54,242 nucleotides of DNA from Deltaproteobacteria bacterium. Lineage in GTDB: Bacteria > Desulfobacterota > Desulfomonilia > Desulfomonilales > Desulfomonilaceae. The notes beneath the pieces are model-generated. The model ran no database searches and had not been told where the DNA came from. It worked only from the letters and a program-made list of their open reading frames with translations. The DNA lies in contig VGSG01000016.1 in the NCBI GenBank assembly GCA_016875095.1, forward strand, positions 1 to 54,242, read 5' to 3'. The first letter of the stretch is position 1; each line of letters starts with the position of its first letter. The position numbers and the translations under genes are program-made. Positions 1 through 9,266 of the stretch are shown here, piece after piece.

Positions 1-387
1 TTGTCAACCATCCTTGAATTCGTGATGACCACTGCGGAAGAAGTTCCAGAAAGACGGTCCGAAGGGCGTGCAAGCCCTTCTTGCAGCTCGCGCTCCAAGA
101 TCGCTACAGAGCGCTGCTCATCCTTTCAATTCACCCCCACTCTCTGCCTGGCAAGTCGCTGCTCACCCCACCCCAGTAGGCAGGTTTCTTGACCGGCGCA
201 ATAAAGTTCGATTTCCAATTCTAAGACCAACGCTACTTTCTGTCAACGATCACCACCCTACTTGGCTCCAGAAGCCATTCCTCTCTTTCGGTCCATATGG
301 CGAACAATCGATCGGAAACCGACGCTGCGCGGCTTGAGAGGCGCCCACAATCTCCAGCTCTTGAAACCGGTTCACACGGGTGACCGC
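1..387. other. No supported gene
   Basis: I see no convincing gene in this stretch. Two short open frames lack a ribosome binding site and any recognisable family. A hairpin with 7-bp arms (GAAGGGC at 61-67, GCCCTTC at 74-80, 6-nt loop) could be the end of a transcript entering from the left, but it has no run of T after it. The rest is probably the upstream region of clpB. Confidence 0.4.
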
Positions 388-425
388 TTGACAGGATCGG
401 GGCCGTGATTTACCTGTTAGGTAAA
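388..425 (+). promoter_or_regulatory. Candidate clpB promoter with a perfect palindromic operator
   Basis: TTGACA at 388-393 matches a -35 box exactly. Where the -10 box and transcription start would lie there is a perfect inverted repeat, TTTACCT-GTT-AGGTAAA (409-425). It sits 63 bp before the clpB start. The position suggests a repressor site rather than a classical sigma-32 promoter, whose consensus I do not see. The -10 box itself is not clear, so the promoter call is weaker than the palindrome, which is exact. Confidence 0.45.
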
Positions 426-488
426 GTCTCTGGCGCCTCGCATCTTGTCACAGAATAGGAAAAACCATCCGATCGTCGGGAGGAATGC

Positions 489-3086
489 ATGCGCGCGGAT
501 AGATTCACACTGAAATCCCAGGAAGGGTTGGAACTGGCGCAGAATACGGCCGCGAAAAAAGGGAATCCTCAGGTGGAGACCGAACACCTGCTCTTTTCCC
601 TTTTGTCCGACGAAGAGGGGACGTGTGTGGAAATCCTCAAACGCCTCGGCGTGGACGCTAATCGTGTCCGGAATGATGTCCAATCTGCTATCGATAAACT
701 CCCCCAGCAAACCGGCGGCGCCTTGGCGGAGAGGTATTTCTCGAATCGCCTCAGAGCCGTGCTTGAAGACTCATTCAAGGAAATGGAACAGCTCAAGGAC
801 GAGTATCTTTCGGTCGAACATATGCTCATCGCCCTGTCCGAAGCGACCGGCTCCTCCGCGCAATCGATCCTGGCGCGTCATGGCGTGACCAAGGATAGAA
901 TCTACACGATCCTTACCGATATACGGGGGACGCAGCGGATTACCGACCAAAATCCGGAAGAAAAGTACCAGGCCCTCAAGCGGTTTACGAGAGACCTTAC
1001 GGAACTGGCCGTCAAAGGGAAACTGGACCCCGTAATCGGCCGCGATGACGAAATCCGGCGCATTATTCAGGTTCTCTCGCGACGCACCAAGAACAACCCT
1101 GTGCTGATGGGCGATCCCGGAGTGGGAAAGACCGCGATAGTGGAGGGCCTGGCTCAGAGGATCGTTTCGGGTGACGTTCCGGAAAGCCTTAAGAACAAGC
1201 GAGTGCTCGCGCTCGACATCGGTCAGCTCATCGCAGGGACCAAGTATCGCGGGGAGTTCGAAGACCGTGTCAAAGCGGTTCTCAAGGAAGTCACCTCGTC
1301 CGCGGGGGAAATCGTTCTATTCATCGATGAGATGCATACTCTGGTAGGCGCGGGAGCTGCCGAAGGAGCAGTGGACGCGTCCAATATGCTCAAACCGGCC
1401 CTTGCCAGAGGCGAGCTGCGCTGCGTGGGCGCCACCACGGTGAATGAATACCGGAAATACATCGAAAAGGACGCGGCCCTTGAACGACGCTTTCAGCCGA
1501 TCTACGTGGCCGAGCCCTCCGTGGAGGATTCCATCGCGATCCTGCGCGGCCTGAAAGAACGGTATGAGGTCCACCACGGGGTGCGTATCCAGGACAGCGC
1601 GATCATCGCTGCCGTGACTCTCTCCAACCGCTACATCACCGATCGGTTCCTCCCCGATAAGGCGATCGACCTGATCGATGAGGCTTCGTCCCGCCTCAGG
1701 ATTGAGATCGACTCCATGCCAACGGAAATAGACGAGATCGAACGCCGCATCATTCAGCTTCAAATCGAGAAACAGGCCCTGACCAAGGAATCGGACGCGG
1801 CAAGTCGGGAAAGGCTCCAAAAAGTGAACGAAGAGATCGGGCGCCTCACAACCGAATCCGCGCAATTGAAGGAGAAATGGCAACAGGAAAAGGCCATAAT
1901 CTCGTCTATCAGGGAACTCAAGGAACGCCATGAGCGAGCCAAGACCGACGCGGCAAAGGCTGAACGCGAAGGAGATTTGAGTAGGGCCGCTGAACTGAAA
2001 TACGGCATGCTCATCGCCCTGGAAAAGGACATCAAGGAAAAGAACGAGGAATTGGCGTCAATCCAGAAGGATGGCGGCCTGCTCAAGGAGGAGGTGGGTC
2101 CCGAGGATGTGGCGGAAGTGGTTGCCAAGTGGACCGGAATACCCGTTTCAAAGATGCTCGAAGGAGAGCTTGAAAAATTGCTCAAGATGGAAGATCGCAT
2201 CGAGAAGCGCGTTATCGGCCAACACGAAGCGGTTGTCGCTGTTTGCGACGCGGTGCGACGCGCCCGATCAGGACTCCAGGATCCCAATAGACCCATCGGA
2301 TCGTTCATGTTCCTCGGACCCACAGGGGTGGGCAAGACCGAGCTGGCGCGGGCTCTGGCGGAGTTCCTCTTTGACGACGAACAGGCCATGGTTCGCGTGG
2401 ACATGTCCGAATACATGGAACGCCATTCGGTCGCTCGACTGATCGGCGCCCCCCCCGGATACGTGGGGTACGAGGAAGGTGGATACCTGACCGAAGCCGT
2501 GCGCCGTCGCCCCTACTCCGTGGTCCTCTTTGACGAGGTCGAGAAGGCCCATCCAGAGGTCTTCAACGCGCTCCTCCAGATCCTGGACGACGGACGTCTC
2601 ACCGACGGCAAAGGCCGCACAGTGGATTTCAAGAACACCATTATCATCATGACGTCCAACATAGGGTCGGCCGACATCCAAGATTTTGCGGGCAAGAACG
2701 AAGAGATGGTTCGCTCCCGGGTGATGGACGCGCTCCGACGGCATTTCAAACCGGAATTCCTCAACCGCCTGGACGATATCATCATCTTCCATGCGCTGAC
2801 CCGAGAGCAGATCAAGCAGATCGTTGACATCCAGATCGGGCGACTCAACAAGAGGCTTGCGGACAACAAGCTCGCAGTGCGACTCGACGGGTCCGCGCGA
2901 GACATGCTGGCTAACGAGGGCTTTGATCCTCATTTCGGAGCTCGGCCGCTCAAACGGGCCATCCAAAGGCTCATCGAGAACCCGCTGGCTCTGCGGATCC
3001 TCAAGGGCGACTTCAAACCGGGAGACACCATCCTGGTCACCACCGACGGCGACCACCTCGCCTTCGCCCAGGCCAAGGCCGCTTGA
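489..3086 (+). CDS. clpB: ATP-dependent chaperone ClpB
   Basis: Hsp100 disaggregase that works with DnaK/DnaJ/GrpE to pull proteins out of aggregates in the cytoplasm. The 865 residues match the usual ClpB length. The order is an N-terminal Clp repeat domain (about 1-150), a first AAA+ module with Walker A GDPGVGKT at 208-215, a charged coiled-coil middle domain (about 400-530) and a second AAA+ module with GPTGVGKT near 610. The long middle domain separates ClpB from ClpA and ClpC. The ATG start is preceded by GGGAGG with good spacing. The gene appears monocistronic: the next gene is convergent and a strong inverted repeat follows the stop. A palindrome upstream suggests repressor control. 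Confidence 0.97.
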   Translation: MRADRFTLKSQEGLELAQNTAAKKGNPQVETEHLLFSLLSDEEGTCVEILKRLGVDANRVRNDVQSAIDKLPQQTGGALAERYFSNRLRAVLEDSFKEMEQLKDEYLSVEHMLIALSEATGSSAQSILARHGVTKDRIYTILTDIRGTQRITDQNPEEKYQALKRFTRDLTELAVKGKLDPVIGRDDEIRRIIQVLSRRTKNNPVLMGDPGVGKTAIVEGLAQRIVSGDVPESLKNKRVLALDIGQLIAGTKYRGEFEDRVKAVLKEVTSSAGEIVLFIDEMHTLVGAGAAEGAVDASNMLKPALARGELRCVGATTVNEYRKYIEKDAALERRFQPIYVAEPSVEDSIAILRGLKERYEVHHGVRIQDSAIIAAVTLSNRYITDRFLPDKAIDLIDEASSRLRIEIDSMPTEIDEIERRIIQLQIEKQALTKESDAASRERLQKVNEEIGRLTTESAQLKEKWQQEKAIISSIRELKERHERAKTDAAKAEREGDLSRAAELKYGMLIALEKDIKEKNEELASIQKDGGLLKEEVGPEDVAEVVAKWTGIPVSKMLEGELEKLLKMEDRIEKRVIGQHEAVVAVCDAVRRARSGLQDPNRPIGSFMFLGPTGVGKTELARALAEFLFDDEQAMVRVDMSEYMERHSVARLIGAPPGYVGYEEGGYLTEAVRRRPYSVVLFDEVEKAHPEVFNALLQILDDGRLTDGKGRTVDFKNTIIIMTSNIGSADIQDFAGKNEEMVRSRVMDALRRHFKPEFLNRLDDIIIFHALTREQIKQIVDIQIGRLNKRLADNKLAVRLDGSARDMLANEGFDPHFGARPLKRAIQRLIENPLALRILKGDFKPGDTILVTTDGDHLAFAQAKAA

Positions 3087-3122
3087 AAGGCGTTGGAGAG
3101 CGCAAGACTTCTTGAGGGAGTC

Positions 3123-3155
3123 TCCGGGAACCCCCTTTTTGTTCGGGTTCCCGGA
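3123..3155. terminator. Inverted repeat between convergent clpB and yjbQ-like genes
   Basis: TCCGGGAACCC (3123-3133) and GGGTTCCCGGA (3145-3155) form a perfect 11-bp stem with a 12-nt loop rich in T. It lies between two convergent genes, so it could end transcription from either side. There is no T tract after the stem on either strand, so termination may need Rho, or the element may act in mRNA stability. Confidence 0.5.
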
Positions 3156-3170
3156 TTGCCGCAAGTCCCA

Positions 3171-3590
3171 TCATTCCCCAATGATCTTAACCAGCGCGCG
3201 TTTGCGGCGGCGGCCGTCGAATTCACCGTAGAAGATCTGTTCCCAGGGCCCGAAATCGAGTTTGCCTCCGGTGACGGCCACCACCACTTCTCTTCCCATG
3301 ATTTGGCGTTTGAGGTGAGCGTCGCCGTTGTCTTCGCCGGTTCGGTTGTGCAGATACTGGCTCACCGGCTCGTGGGGGGCCAATTTCTCAAGCCATTTGT
3401 CGTAGTCCTGATGCAGACCGGATTCGTCGTCGTTGATGAAGACCGATGCGGTGATGTGCATCGCGTTCACGAGACACAGGCCCTCTTTCACGCCGCTCTC
3501 CCGCACCGCCTCCTCCACATCGGAGGTTATGTTGACGAATCCCCGCCTCTGCGGCACGTTGAACCACAACTCCTTTCGATGCGATTTCAT
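3171..3590 (-). CDS. YjbQ/UPF0047 family protein
   Basis: 139-residue protein of the YjbQ (UPF0047) family, whose members have been linked to thiamin phosphate synthase side activity; the true cellular role is unsettled. Visible family marks are the [16 protein letters not shown] stretch, the [14 protein letters not shown] segment, and [19 protein letters not shown], whose His, Asp and Glu residues form the conserved pocket in this family. The ATG at 3590 is chosen because GAGGAGGA precedes it at ideal distance; the open frame extends further upstream but has no other good start. The gene is convergent with clpB and appears to stand alone. Confidence 0.88.
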   Translation of the reverse strand: MKSHRKELWFNVPQRRGFVNITSDVEEAVRESGVKEGLCLVNAMHITASVFINDDESGLHQDYDKWLEKLAPHEPVSQYLHNRTGEDNGDAHLKRQIMGREVVVAVTGGKLDFGPWEQIFYGEFDGRRRKRALVKIIGE

Positions 3591-3724
3591 GGTATCCTCC
3601 TCATTAAGAGCACAGGGCCGCGATTCTTCTCCGGCCTTTATTTCAGGGCGCCTTTCAAGAGGCAACAGGAAAAAATCCGCGCGCCGGTCTCGTGCTGGGA
3701 CGGCGCGGTCGCAGGAGCAAAGAC

Positions 3725-4171
3725 GTGACGACAATAGCCGACATCATGACAAAGGATGTGATCACCGTAACTGAAGAGACCCCCCTCAGGGAACTGGCGC
3801 GCATCCTCTCCGAGAAGCATATCAACGGCGTGCCCGTGGTGGATGACAAGGGCACGGTGCTCGGAGTGGTCTGCGAATCGGATCTGGTAGGCCAGAATCG
3901 GCCCCTGCATATCCCCACCGTCTTCGTGATCTTCGACTCATTTATCCCGCTGGAGAGCCCCTGGCGGCTCAAGGAAGAATTCAAACGGATCACTGCGACC
4001 AAGGTGGGCGATATATATTCCAGCCCCGCGGTAACCCTGAGCCCAAAGGACGACATTGCCGAAGCGGCGCGTCTGATGCAGGACAAGAGGTATTACACGA
4101 TCCCGGTTCTGGAAGGTGGGAAGCTGGTTGGCATAGTGGGCAAGGCGGACCTGATTCGGACGCTGTTATAG
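3725..4171 (+). CDS. CBS-domain pair protein
   Basis: 148-residue protein made almost only of two CBS domains (about residues 1-58 and 85-146), a module that binds adenosyl nucleotides such as AMP, ATP or SAM and regulates enzymes or transporters. The motifs [36 protein letters not shown] and the second copy [19 protein letters not shown] are typical. The GTG at 3725 is chosen because AGGAG lies 6-10 nt before it; an ATG at 3692 has no such site. The segment between the two domains ([22 protein letters not shown]) is common in stand-alone members. The ligand and partner cannot be told from sequence. Confidence 0.88.
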   Translation: MTTIADIMTKDVITVTEETPLRELARILSEKHINGVPVVDDKGTVLGVVCESDLVGQNRPLHIPTVFVIFDSFIPLESPWRLKEEFKRITATKVGDIYSSPAVTLSPKDDIAEAARLMQDKRYYTIPVLEGGKLVGIVGKADLIRTLL

Positions 4172-4270
4172 GAAGGTAGATAATTATGTTATTACAGACT
4201 GTTATTGCTTTTAAATGATGTATTGGTTCCAAAAAAAGCGGCATTTTTCTCGAATAAGCTTTAATATTTC

Positions 4271-4299
4271 TTGACAAGTCTTCGATATCATGTTTTAAG
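4271..4299 (+). promoter_or_regulatory. Candidate promoter of small RNA A
   Basis: TTGACA at 4271-4276, a 17-nt spacer, and TTTAAG at 4294-4299 make a good housekeeping-type promoter. It lies in a 391-bp gap between two genes on the same strand, 264 bp before larB, and is followed within 90 nt by a terminator-like hairpin. It may therefore drive a short RNA rather than larB. Confidence 0.5.
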
Positions 4300-4305
4300 A
4301 GGACT

Positions 4306-4394
4306 CGTTTCAGCGGGAGGCGTAGCCCGCTGCTCAACATACCTTTTTCCCCATGCGAAGCCCCGGTTCTCATCCTCCTTTCCGGGGCTTTGGT
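4306..4394 (+). ncRNA. Candidate small RNA A (two hairpins)
   Basis: Predicted transcript of about 88 nt starting roughly 7 nt after the -10 box. Hairpin 1 pairs CAGCGGG (4311-4317) with CCCGCTG (4326-4332). Hairpin 2 pairs AAGCCCCGG (4358-4366) with CCGGGGCTT (4382-4390) and is followed by TGGTTT. The loop of hairpin 2 exposes TCCTCCTT (4373-4380), the exact complement of a strong Shine-Dalgarno sequence, as in antisense small RNAs that block ribosome binding. It could instead be a leader of larB. The RNA is inferred from promoter and structure only, and I match it to no known family. Confidence 0.4.
4358..4394 (+). terminator. Hairpin ending small RNA A
   Basis: A 9-bp GC-rich stem with a 15-nt loop is followed by TGGTTT, a weak U tract. 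This is compatible with intrinsic termination but not a textbook case. Confidence 0.4.
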
Positions 4395-4562
4395 TTGTAC
4401 GGACCCACAGCGAACCCCTTTTGCCGATTGCTCAGGACTAGAGCCAATCCCTGCCCAGAACACGAGCTTCAAGGCAATTGGGAAAAGACAGAGCTTCAGA
4501 CAATCGCTATAATGGCCGAAGCGACGCGCCAAAGAAATCCCTAGGAGAGGTGAAGTCCGCAC

Positions 4563-5324
4563 GTGAACCGTGACCGTTTGATCAGTCTGTTGGAAGATGT
4601 GAAGGCAGGCCGTGTGGGAACCGATGAGGCCGCGCGGTTGTTTCAGGATCTCCAGACGGAGGACCTGGGGTACGCGTCGGTGGACCATCACCGCGCGCTG
4701 AGAATTGGTTTTCCCGAGGTCATCTATGGGCAAGGAAAGACCCCGGAGCAGATCGTAGGGATTTTTCGCAGCCTCCAATCCCGTCAGGACACGATCCTTG
4801 CCACCAGGGTGGATGAAGAGAAGGCCGGCCAGATACTTAAGGAGATCCCGGAGCTGGACCACAACCCCATTGCCAGAACCCTCCTCTGGACGCGCCATGA
4901 GATACGCATTCAAGGTCAGGGTCCGATTCTCGTCGTGGCCGCGGGCACGTCAGACCTGGCGGTGGCCGAAGAAGCAAAGGTAACGGCTCGCGCGCTCGGT
5001 AACAAGGTCGATTCTCTGTATGACGTGGGCATTGCCGGCATACACCGACTCCTCGAACACGGGACCAGGCTCAGAGCCGCTTCGGTCATCATAGCGGTCG
5101 CGGGCATGGAAGGGGCGCTCCCCAGTGTGATCGGGGGATTGGTAGATCGCCCGGTCATCGCGGTCCCTACGTCCGTGGGTTACGGGGCCGCGTTCGGCGG
5201 CATCGCAGCCTTGCTGGGAATGCTCAATTCCTGCGCGGCCGGTGTGGTGGTGGTCAATATTGATAACGGATTCGGCGCGGCCTATGCCGCAACGCTCATG
5301 AACCGTTCCCGAGACCGTTCTTAA
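4563..5324 (+). CDS. larB: LarB, nickel-pincer cofactor biosynthesis carboxylase/hydrolase
   Basis: LarB carboxylates the pyridinium ring of nicotinic acid adenine dinucleotide and hydrolyses the phosphoanhydride, the first step toward the nickel-pincer cofactor of lactate racemase and related enzymes. The 253 residues match the family. The N-terminal part carries the conserved DHHRALRIGFPEVIYGQGKT stretch. The C-terminal half (about 115-253) is PurE-like, with VAAGTSDLAVAEEA, VAGMEGALPSVIGGL, PTSVGYG and NIDNGFGA. The GTG start follows TAGGAGAGG. No larC, larE or larA lies in the window, so the rest of the pathway must be elsewhere. Its stop overlaps the stop of the convergent desulfurase-like gene. 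Confidence 0.92.
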   Translation: MNRDRLISLLEDVKAGRVGTDEAARLFQDLQTEDLGYASVDHHRALRIGFPEVIYGQGKTPEQIVGIFRSLQSRQDTILATRVDEEKAGQILKEIPELDHNPIARTLLWTRHEIRIQGQGPILVVAAGTSDLAVAEEAKVTARALGNKVDSLYDVGIAGIHRLLEHGTRLRAASVIIAVAGMEGALPSVIGGLVDRPVIAVPTSVGYGAAFGGIAALLGMLNSCAAGVVVVNIDNGFGAAYAATLMNRSRDRS

Positions 5325-6592
5325 TCCTCCAGGAAGTCCAGCTTTTCCGAAATCTGTTTGACGGCCTGCGTCGCGATCTCCACTTCTTCGAGAGTGTTGA
5401 AATAGCCCAGACTGAACCTGACCGTGCCGTCAGGGAAAGTTCCCAGGGCCTGGTGAGCCAACGGCGCGCAGTGCAATCCCACGCGAACCGATATATCGAA
5501 CTTCTGCTTGAGGATTGTTCCCGCCTCTTGCGGGTGCACGCTTTCGAATGTGGCCGGAATGGCCCTGCCGCCGCATCCCCCGATGGAGACTCGCAGCCCG
5601 TCCGGAAGCGCTTGGTCAAAGGTCATAGAGACGATCGAGACCTGCCTCTCCGGCTTGAGGGGCCCGTACAGGGTGAGGCCCGCCACCGCGTCGAGTCCGT
5701 CCACGAACGCCGTGAGTAACGCAGCCTCATGGCGTCGGATATTCTCCACGCCCGTTTCCAGCACGAACTTGACTCCCGCGCCCAGCCCGGCTATCCCCAC
5801 GTTGTTGCGCGTCCCACTCTCCAGAAGATCGGGGAAAACATCCGGCTGTTGGTCTTCTTCCGAACGGAGGCCCGTCCCACCCTGTTTCAGAGGCCGGACC
5901 ACGCGTCCTTCCCGCACGTACAGCCCGCCCGTGCCCTGCGGGCCGTACAGCCCCTTATGCCCCGCGAAGGCCAGATAATCGATCCCGAGAACCTGAACGT
6001 CTATGGGAACAGTACCCGCGGTCTGGGCTGCGTCCACCAGGAGCGGAATCTCACCGGTTGCTGCCCGGATGGCCGAAAGATCTTGAATCGCGCCGCACAC
6101 GTTGGACGCATGGTTCACCGCTACCAGCGCTGTATTGGGCCGGATGAGCTTCACGAGTTCCTGGGGCTTACAGATGCCCATCCGATCGCACGGGCAGACC
6201 GACACGGATATGACGCCTCTCCGCTCCAGGTCTCGGACCGGCCGGATGACCGAATTGTGCTCCATCTGGGTGATGATGACGTGATCTCCAGGGTTCACAA
6301 CGCCGTAGATCACCGTGTTGAGCGCCTCTGTGGCGTTGAGCATGAACGCGATGCGTTTCGGATCGGGAACGTTGAACAATCGCGCGAGAGAGGCCCGAGT
6401 TTCTTCCACGATTTCGGATGCTTCCATTGACAGGTCATGCCGCGATCTTCCCGGATTCGCGCCCACGTGTTCCATGAAATGGACCATGGCCTCCACGACC
6501 TGTGGCGGCTTGGGAAACGAGGTCGCGGCATTGTCCATGTAGATGACGGGGTAGCTGCTCTTGGAATGTCGGAGAGTCATATCATTAACCAT
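5321..6592 (-). CDS. Cysteine desulfurase-like class V aminotransferase
   Basis: PLP enzyme expected to take sulfur from cysteine as a persulfide and yield alanine. The 423 residues show the SufS-type start YMDNAATSFPKPP, the substrate/PLP segment NATEALNTVIYG, TQMEHNSVIRP, and the PLP lysine in FAGHKGLYGPQGTGG. The catalytic cysteine is in RVGLHCAPLAHQALGT near the C-terminus. This fits the stand-alone cysteine desulfurase subfamily rather than IscS or SufS in an iron-sulfur operon. It ends 3 bp inside larB, tail to tail. LarE-type sulfur insertion needs a sulfur donor, so the neighbourhood is suggestive but not proof. GTG 6595 and ATG 6580 are alternative starts; none has a clear ribosome site. 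Confidence 0.88.
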   Translation of the reverse strand: MVNDMTLRHSKSSYPVIYMDNAATSFPKPPQVVEAMVHFMEHVGANPGRSRHDLSMEASEIVEETRASLARLFNVPDPKRIAFMLNATEALNTVIYGVVNPGDHVIITQMEHNSVIRPVRDLERRGVISVSVCPCDRMGICKPQELVKLIRPNTALVAVNHASNVCGAIQDLSAIRAATGEIPLLVDAAQTAGTVPIDVQVLGIDYLAFAGHKGLYGPQGTGGLYVREGRVVRPLKQGGTGLRSEEDQQPDVFPDLLESGTRNNVGIAGLGAGVKFVLETGVENIRRHEAALLTAFVDGLDAVAGLTLYGPLKPERQVSIVSMTFDQALPDGLRVSIGGCGGRAIPATFESVHPQEAGTILKQKFDISVRVGLHCAPLAHQALGTFPDGTVRFSLGYFNTLEEVEIATQAVKQISEKLDFLED

Positions 6593-6884
6593 CACGGGCG
6601 CGGGCGCAGACTCGGCGGAGCGCAGCAGGTCATGGGGCGTCTTGGTGGCTGCGACTCATCTGACGTTGGTCTGCGCAATGCCTCATGAAGATTATAAGGC
6701 AGAACTCGGTGAACTGAAGCAATAGATCGGAGCAGGCGCGTACGCAGGTCGGCCAAAGGGTTCGTAGAATGTGGCGACCCCGCGTTCTGCGCGGGGAACC
6801 GCATCGTACGCGCTGAAGACTTGGAGAGAGCAGTTTTCGCAACTATCTCTGAGAACCGGCGTCGGTTGTGGGATCGTGCGGTCT

Positions 6885-9263
6885 TTACCGGCCCTTCCCC
6901 TTGATCGCGGCCAGGACCTTCTCCGGCGACAGGGGCAGGTCTTTGATTCTCACGCCGATTGCATCCGCGACCGCGTTGGCGATAGCGGGAGCGGCCGGAA
7001 CGCACGCGGGCTCGCCGATGCCTTTGAGCCCGAACGGCCCTGACGGCTCGATGGGTTCCACGATGACCGGGTCGATCGGGATCTTGTCTTTGGCCGTGAG
7101 GAGTTTGTAATCGAGCAGGTTGGGGTTCATAACCCGACCCGCGTTGACCTGCATCTCTTCGGTCAGGCCGTAACCGGCTCCCATGATCGTGGCGCCGTAG
7201 ATCTGGCCTTTGACGAGCATGGGATTGATCGCGCGGCCCACATCATGCGCGGCCACGTAGTTGAGTATGGTGACTTGGCCGGTCTCTTGGTCCACCTGGA
7301 CTTCCACCCCGTGCGCGCCGAAGGTGTAACAACAGGAGAGATTTCCCTTCCCTTCCGCGTTGAGCATTTCATTAGGCGGGTCGTAGAACGCTTCGGCCAC
7401 AATCATTTCACCACGGCCGGTGCCGACCATGTGCGCGCTCCGTACGATTTGAGCTACAGGAAGTCGGAGCAGTTTGTTATCCGGATCGCTCTTCAGAAAG
7501 ATTTGGCCGTTGCTGATATCGAGGTTCTCGGGATTTGAGAGCAGGCTCAGGTCAACATCGGGAATTTTGAAGTCCGGGTCCTGGCGAGCCTTCTTTTGAA
7601 GGTTGCGCGAGATGAGCTGGCCCATCCATGTGGACGCCATCGCGAGCAGCTTTGCTCTCACCTGCGCGCCTGCCATGAGTATCGCGTGTCCGACCATGAA
7701 CGCGTGCCGGCTGGCGTGGGTCCCCACATCCCACGGGCAGATCTCGGTATCCCCTTGAAATATGTTCACATCCTGGGGCCGGAATCCGGTGGCTTCCGCA
7801 ACCATCTGCCTGATAATGGTCTCCGATCCTTGACCCTGATCCGTGCCGCCCGTGATCGCGGTCACCTTCCCTTCATCGTCCACCTTGAGGATCAGCCCCT
7901 GCGCGTCGGACCGATAGACGCGGGCTCCCCCGCCCACATGGAGAAAACAGGCAACCCCTACCCCGTGACCGTCATGCTTGCCCTGCTTCTTTTTCCAATC
8001 GAGACGGGTCTTGACCTCTTCCAGGCATTCCTTCATGGGGCAGGTGGTGATCTTGAGGCCCATTGGTGAGGTCTCGTTGGGCTCGTTGGCGTTGATCAAC
8101 CTGAATTCGATGGGATCGATACCTGCTTCCACGGCAAGCTGGTCCATGGATTGTTCCACCACGTACGTGGCCTGCGGATTTCCGTATCCTCTCATGGCCT
8201 GCGCATAGATGTTGTTCGTGTACACGCACGTGGCCCTGAACGAGATATTCGGGACTCGGTACAGGGTTGAGATGGGAACCATCATCACAGAGGGAGTGGT
8301 AGCGCCCCAGGAGGTATACGCGCCGTTGTCCAGGATCATTTCCACCACGCGGAAGGTCAACCGGCCGTCCTTGTCGCATCCTTGTTCGACCGTCCCAATG
8401 ATAGGCTGCCTGGGAGGGCTCGCGGTGAACTCTTCCAGCCGATCGAAGAGGATCTTTACCGGACACTTGGTCTTCCACGCGAGCAGCACCGCGATGAATT
8501 CATAGATGTCCGTATCGAGCTTGCTGCCGAAACTCCCGCCGACATACGGCGTCAGGATTCGAGTGCTGCCTCTAATCCCCAGGTTCCGGAGGAACATGTC
8601 GAGCCGATCTTTACCGCCGAAGGGGACATTCGTCACGCTGATGAATTGCAGGTTGTTGTTGACATCGAATTCCGCTATGCAGCCGCTCGTTCCCATACAA
8701 ACCTGGTGCACCCACGTGGTTCTAAAGGTATCCTTCACGACGAACGCCGACTCTGATCGGCCCTTTTGCACATCGCCCGCTTCGAGCTTCCACGGCAGAG
8801 GCAAGATATTGTTGCGCCTGGGCTTGCCCCTGGCGTCCACTTCATGGATAAGGGGAGCGCCCTCTTTCATCGCCTCGATGGGATCGAAGACCGCGGGCAG
8901 ATCCTCGTATTCCACTCTGATCAACTCCAGGGCCTCTTCCGCTATTTCCTCGTTGATCGCGGCCACCGCGGCCACCTCGTCCCGGAATTGGCGGACTTTG
9001 TCCCTTTTGAGAGCGATCTGATCGCCCAGGAATCCCACGCGCACGTCGGGAGTGTTGAACCCAGTGAGAACCGCGCGAACGCCTTGCAATCTTTCCGCTT
9101 TGGATGTGTCAATGTGAGTGATCCGGGCGTGCGGCCTCTTGCTGTATAAGATCTTCCCGTAGAGCATCCGCGGCGCCTTGATATCATTTATGAAACGCGC
9201 CTTGCCCGTCACCTTTTCCGCATCGAATCTCGGGTGCGATTTTCCAACAAATTGTTCAGCCAT
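6885..9263 (-). CDS. Molybdenum hydroxylase large (molybdopterin-binding) subunit
   Basis: Catalytic subunit of a xanthine dehydrogenase/aldehyde oxidoreductase-family enzyme, which hydroxylates a heterocycle, aldehyde or aromatic acyl compound with water-derived oxygen. The 792 residues contain the small a/b hammerhead domain at the start, then the Mo-pterin domains with PYVGGSFGSK, AMRGYGNPQATYVVEQ, GGTDQGQGSETI and, at the end, KGIGEPACVPAAPAIANA, where the Glu is the expected catalytic base. The AYRCSYR loop of CO dehydrogenase is absent. The substrate cannot be named. It is the last gene of an operon with the [2Fe-2S] subunit (3-nt gap) and the FAD subunit. The short MTGKAR segment shows no signal peptide, so the enzyme is cytoplasmic. 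Confidence 0.93.
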   Translation of the reverse strand: MAEQFVGKSHPRFDAEKVTGKARFINDIKAPRMLYGKILYSKRPHARITHIDTSKAERLQGVRAVLTGFNTPDVRVGFLGDQIALKRDKVRQFRDEVAAVAAINEEIAEEALELIRVEYEDLPAVFDPIEAMKEGAPLIHEVDARGKPRRNNILPLPWKLEAGDVQKGRSESAFVVKDTFRTTWVHQVCMGTSGCIAEFDVNNNLQFISVTNVPFGGKDRLDMFLRNLGIRGSTRILTPYVGGSFGSKLDTDIYEFIAVLLAWKTKCPVKILFDRLEEFTASPPRQPIIGTVEQGCDKDGRLTFRVVEMILDNGAYTSWGATTPSVMMVPISTLYRVPNISFRATCVYTNNIYAQAMRGYGNPQATYVVEQSMDQLAVEAGIDPIEFRLINANEPNETSPMGLKITTCPMKECLEEVKTRLDWKKKQGKHDGHGVGVACFLHVGGGARVYRSDAQGLILKVDDEGKVTAITGGTDQGQGSETIIRQMVAEATGFRPQDVNIFQGDTEICPWDVGTHASRHAFMVGHAILMAGAQVRAKLLAMASTWMGQLISRNLQKKARQDPDFKIPDVDLSLLSNPENLDISNGQIFLKSDPDNKLLRLPVAQIVRSAHMVGTGRGEMIVAEAFYDPPNEMLNAEGKGNLSCCYTFGAHGVEVQVDQETGQVTILNYVAAHDVGRAINPMLVKGQIYGATIMGAGYGLTEEMQVNAGRVMNPNLLDYKLLTAKDKIPIDPVIVEPIEPSGPFGLKGIGEPACVPAAPAIANAVADAIGVRIKDLPLSPEKVLAAIKGKGR

Positions 9264-9266
9264 GAC

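Noticed and set aside
388-425. Sigma-32 or CIRCE heat-shock control of clpB
   Set aside because: Neither the sigma-32 -10 box CCCCAT nor the CIRCE arms are present; only a different palindrome is seen.
6593-6884. Possible gene between the desulfurase-like gene and the molybdenum hydroxylase operon
   Set aside because: No open frame here has a ribosome site or a family motif; the visible frames are Arg/Pro-rich shadows.
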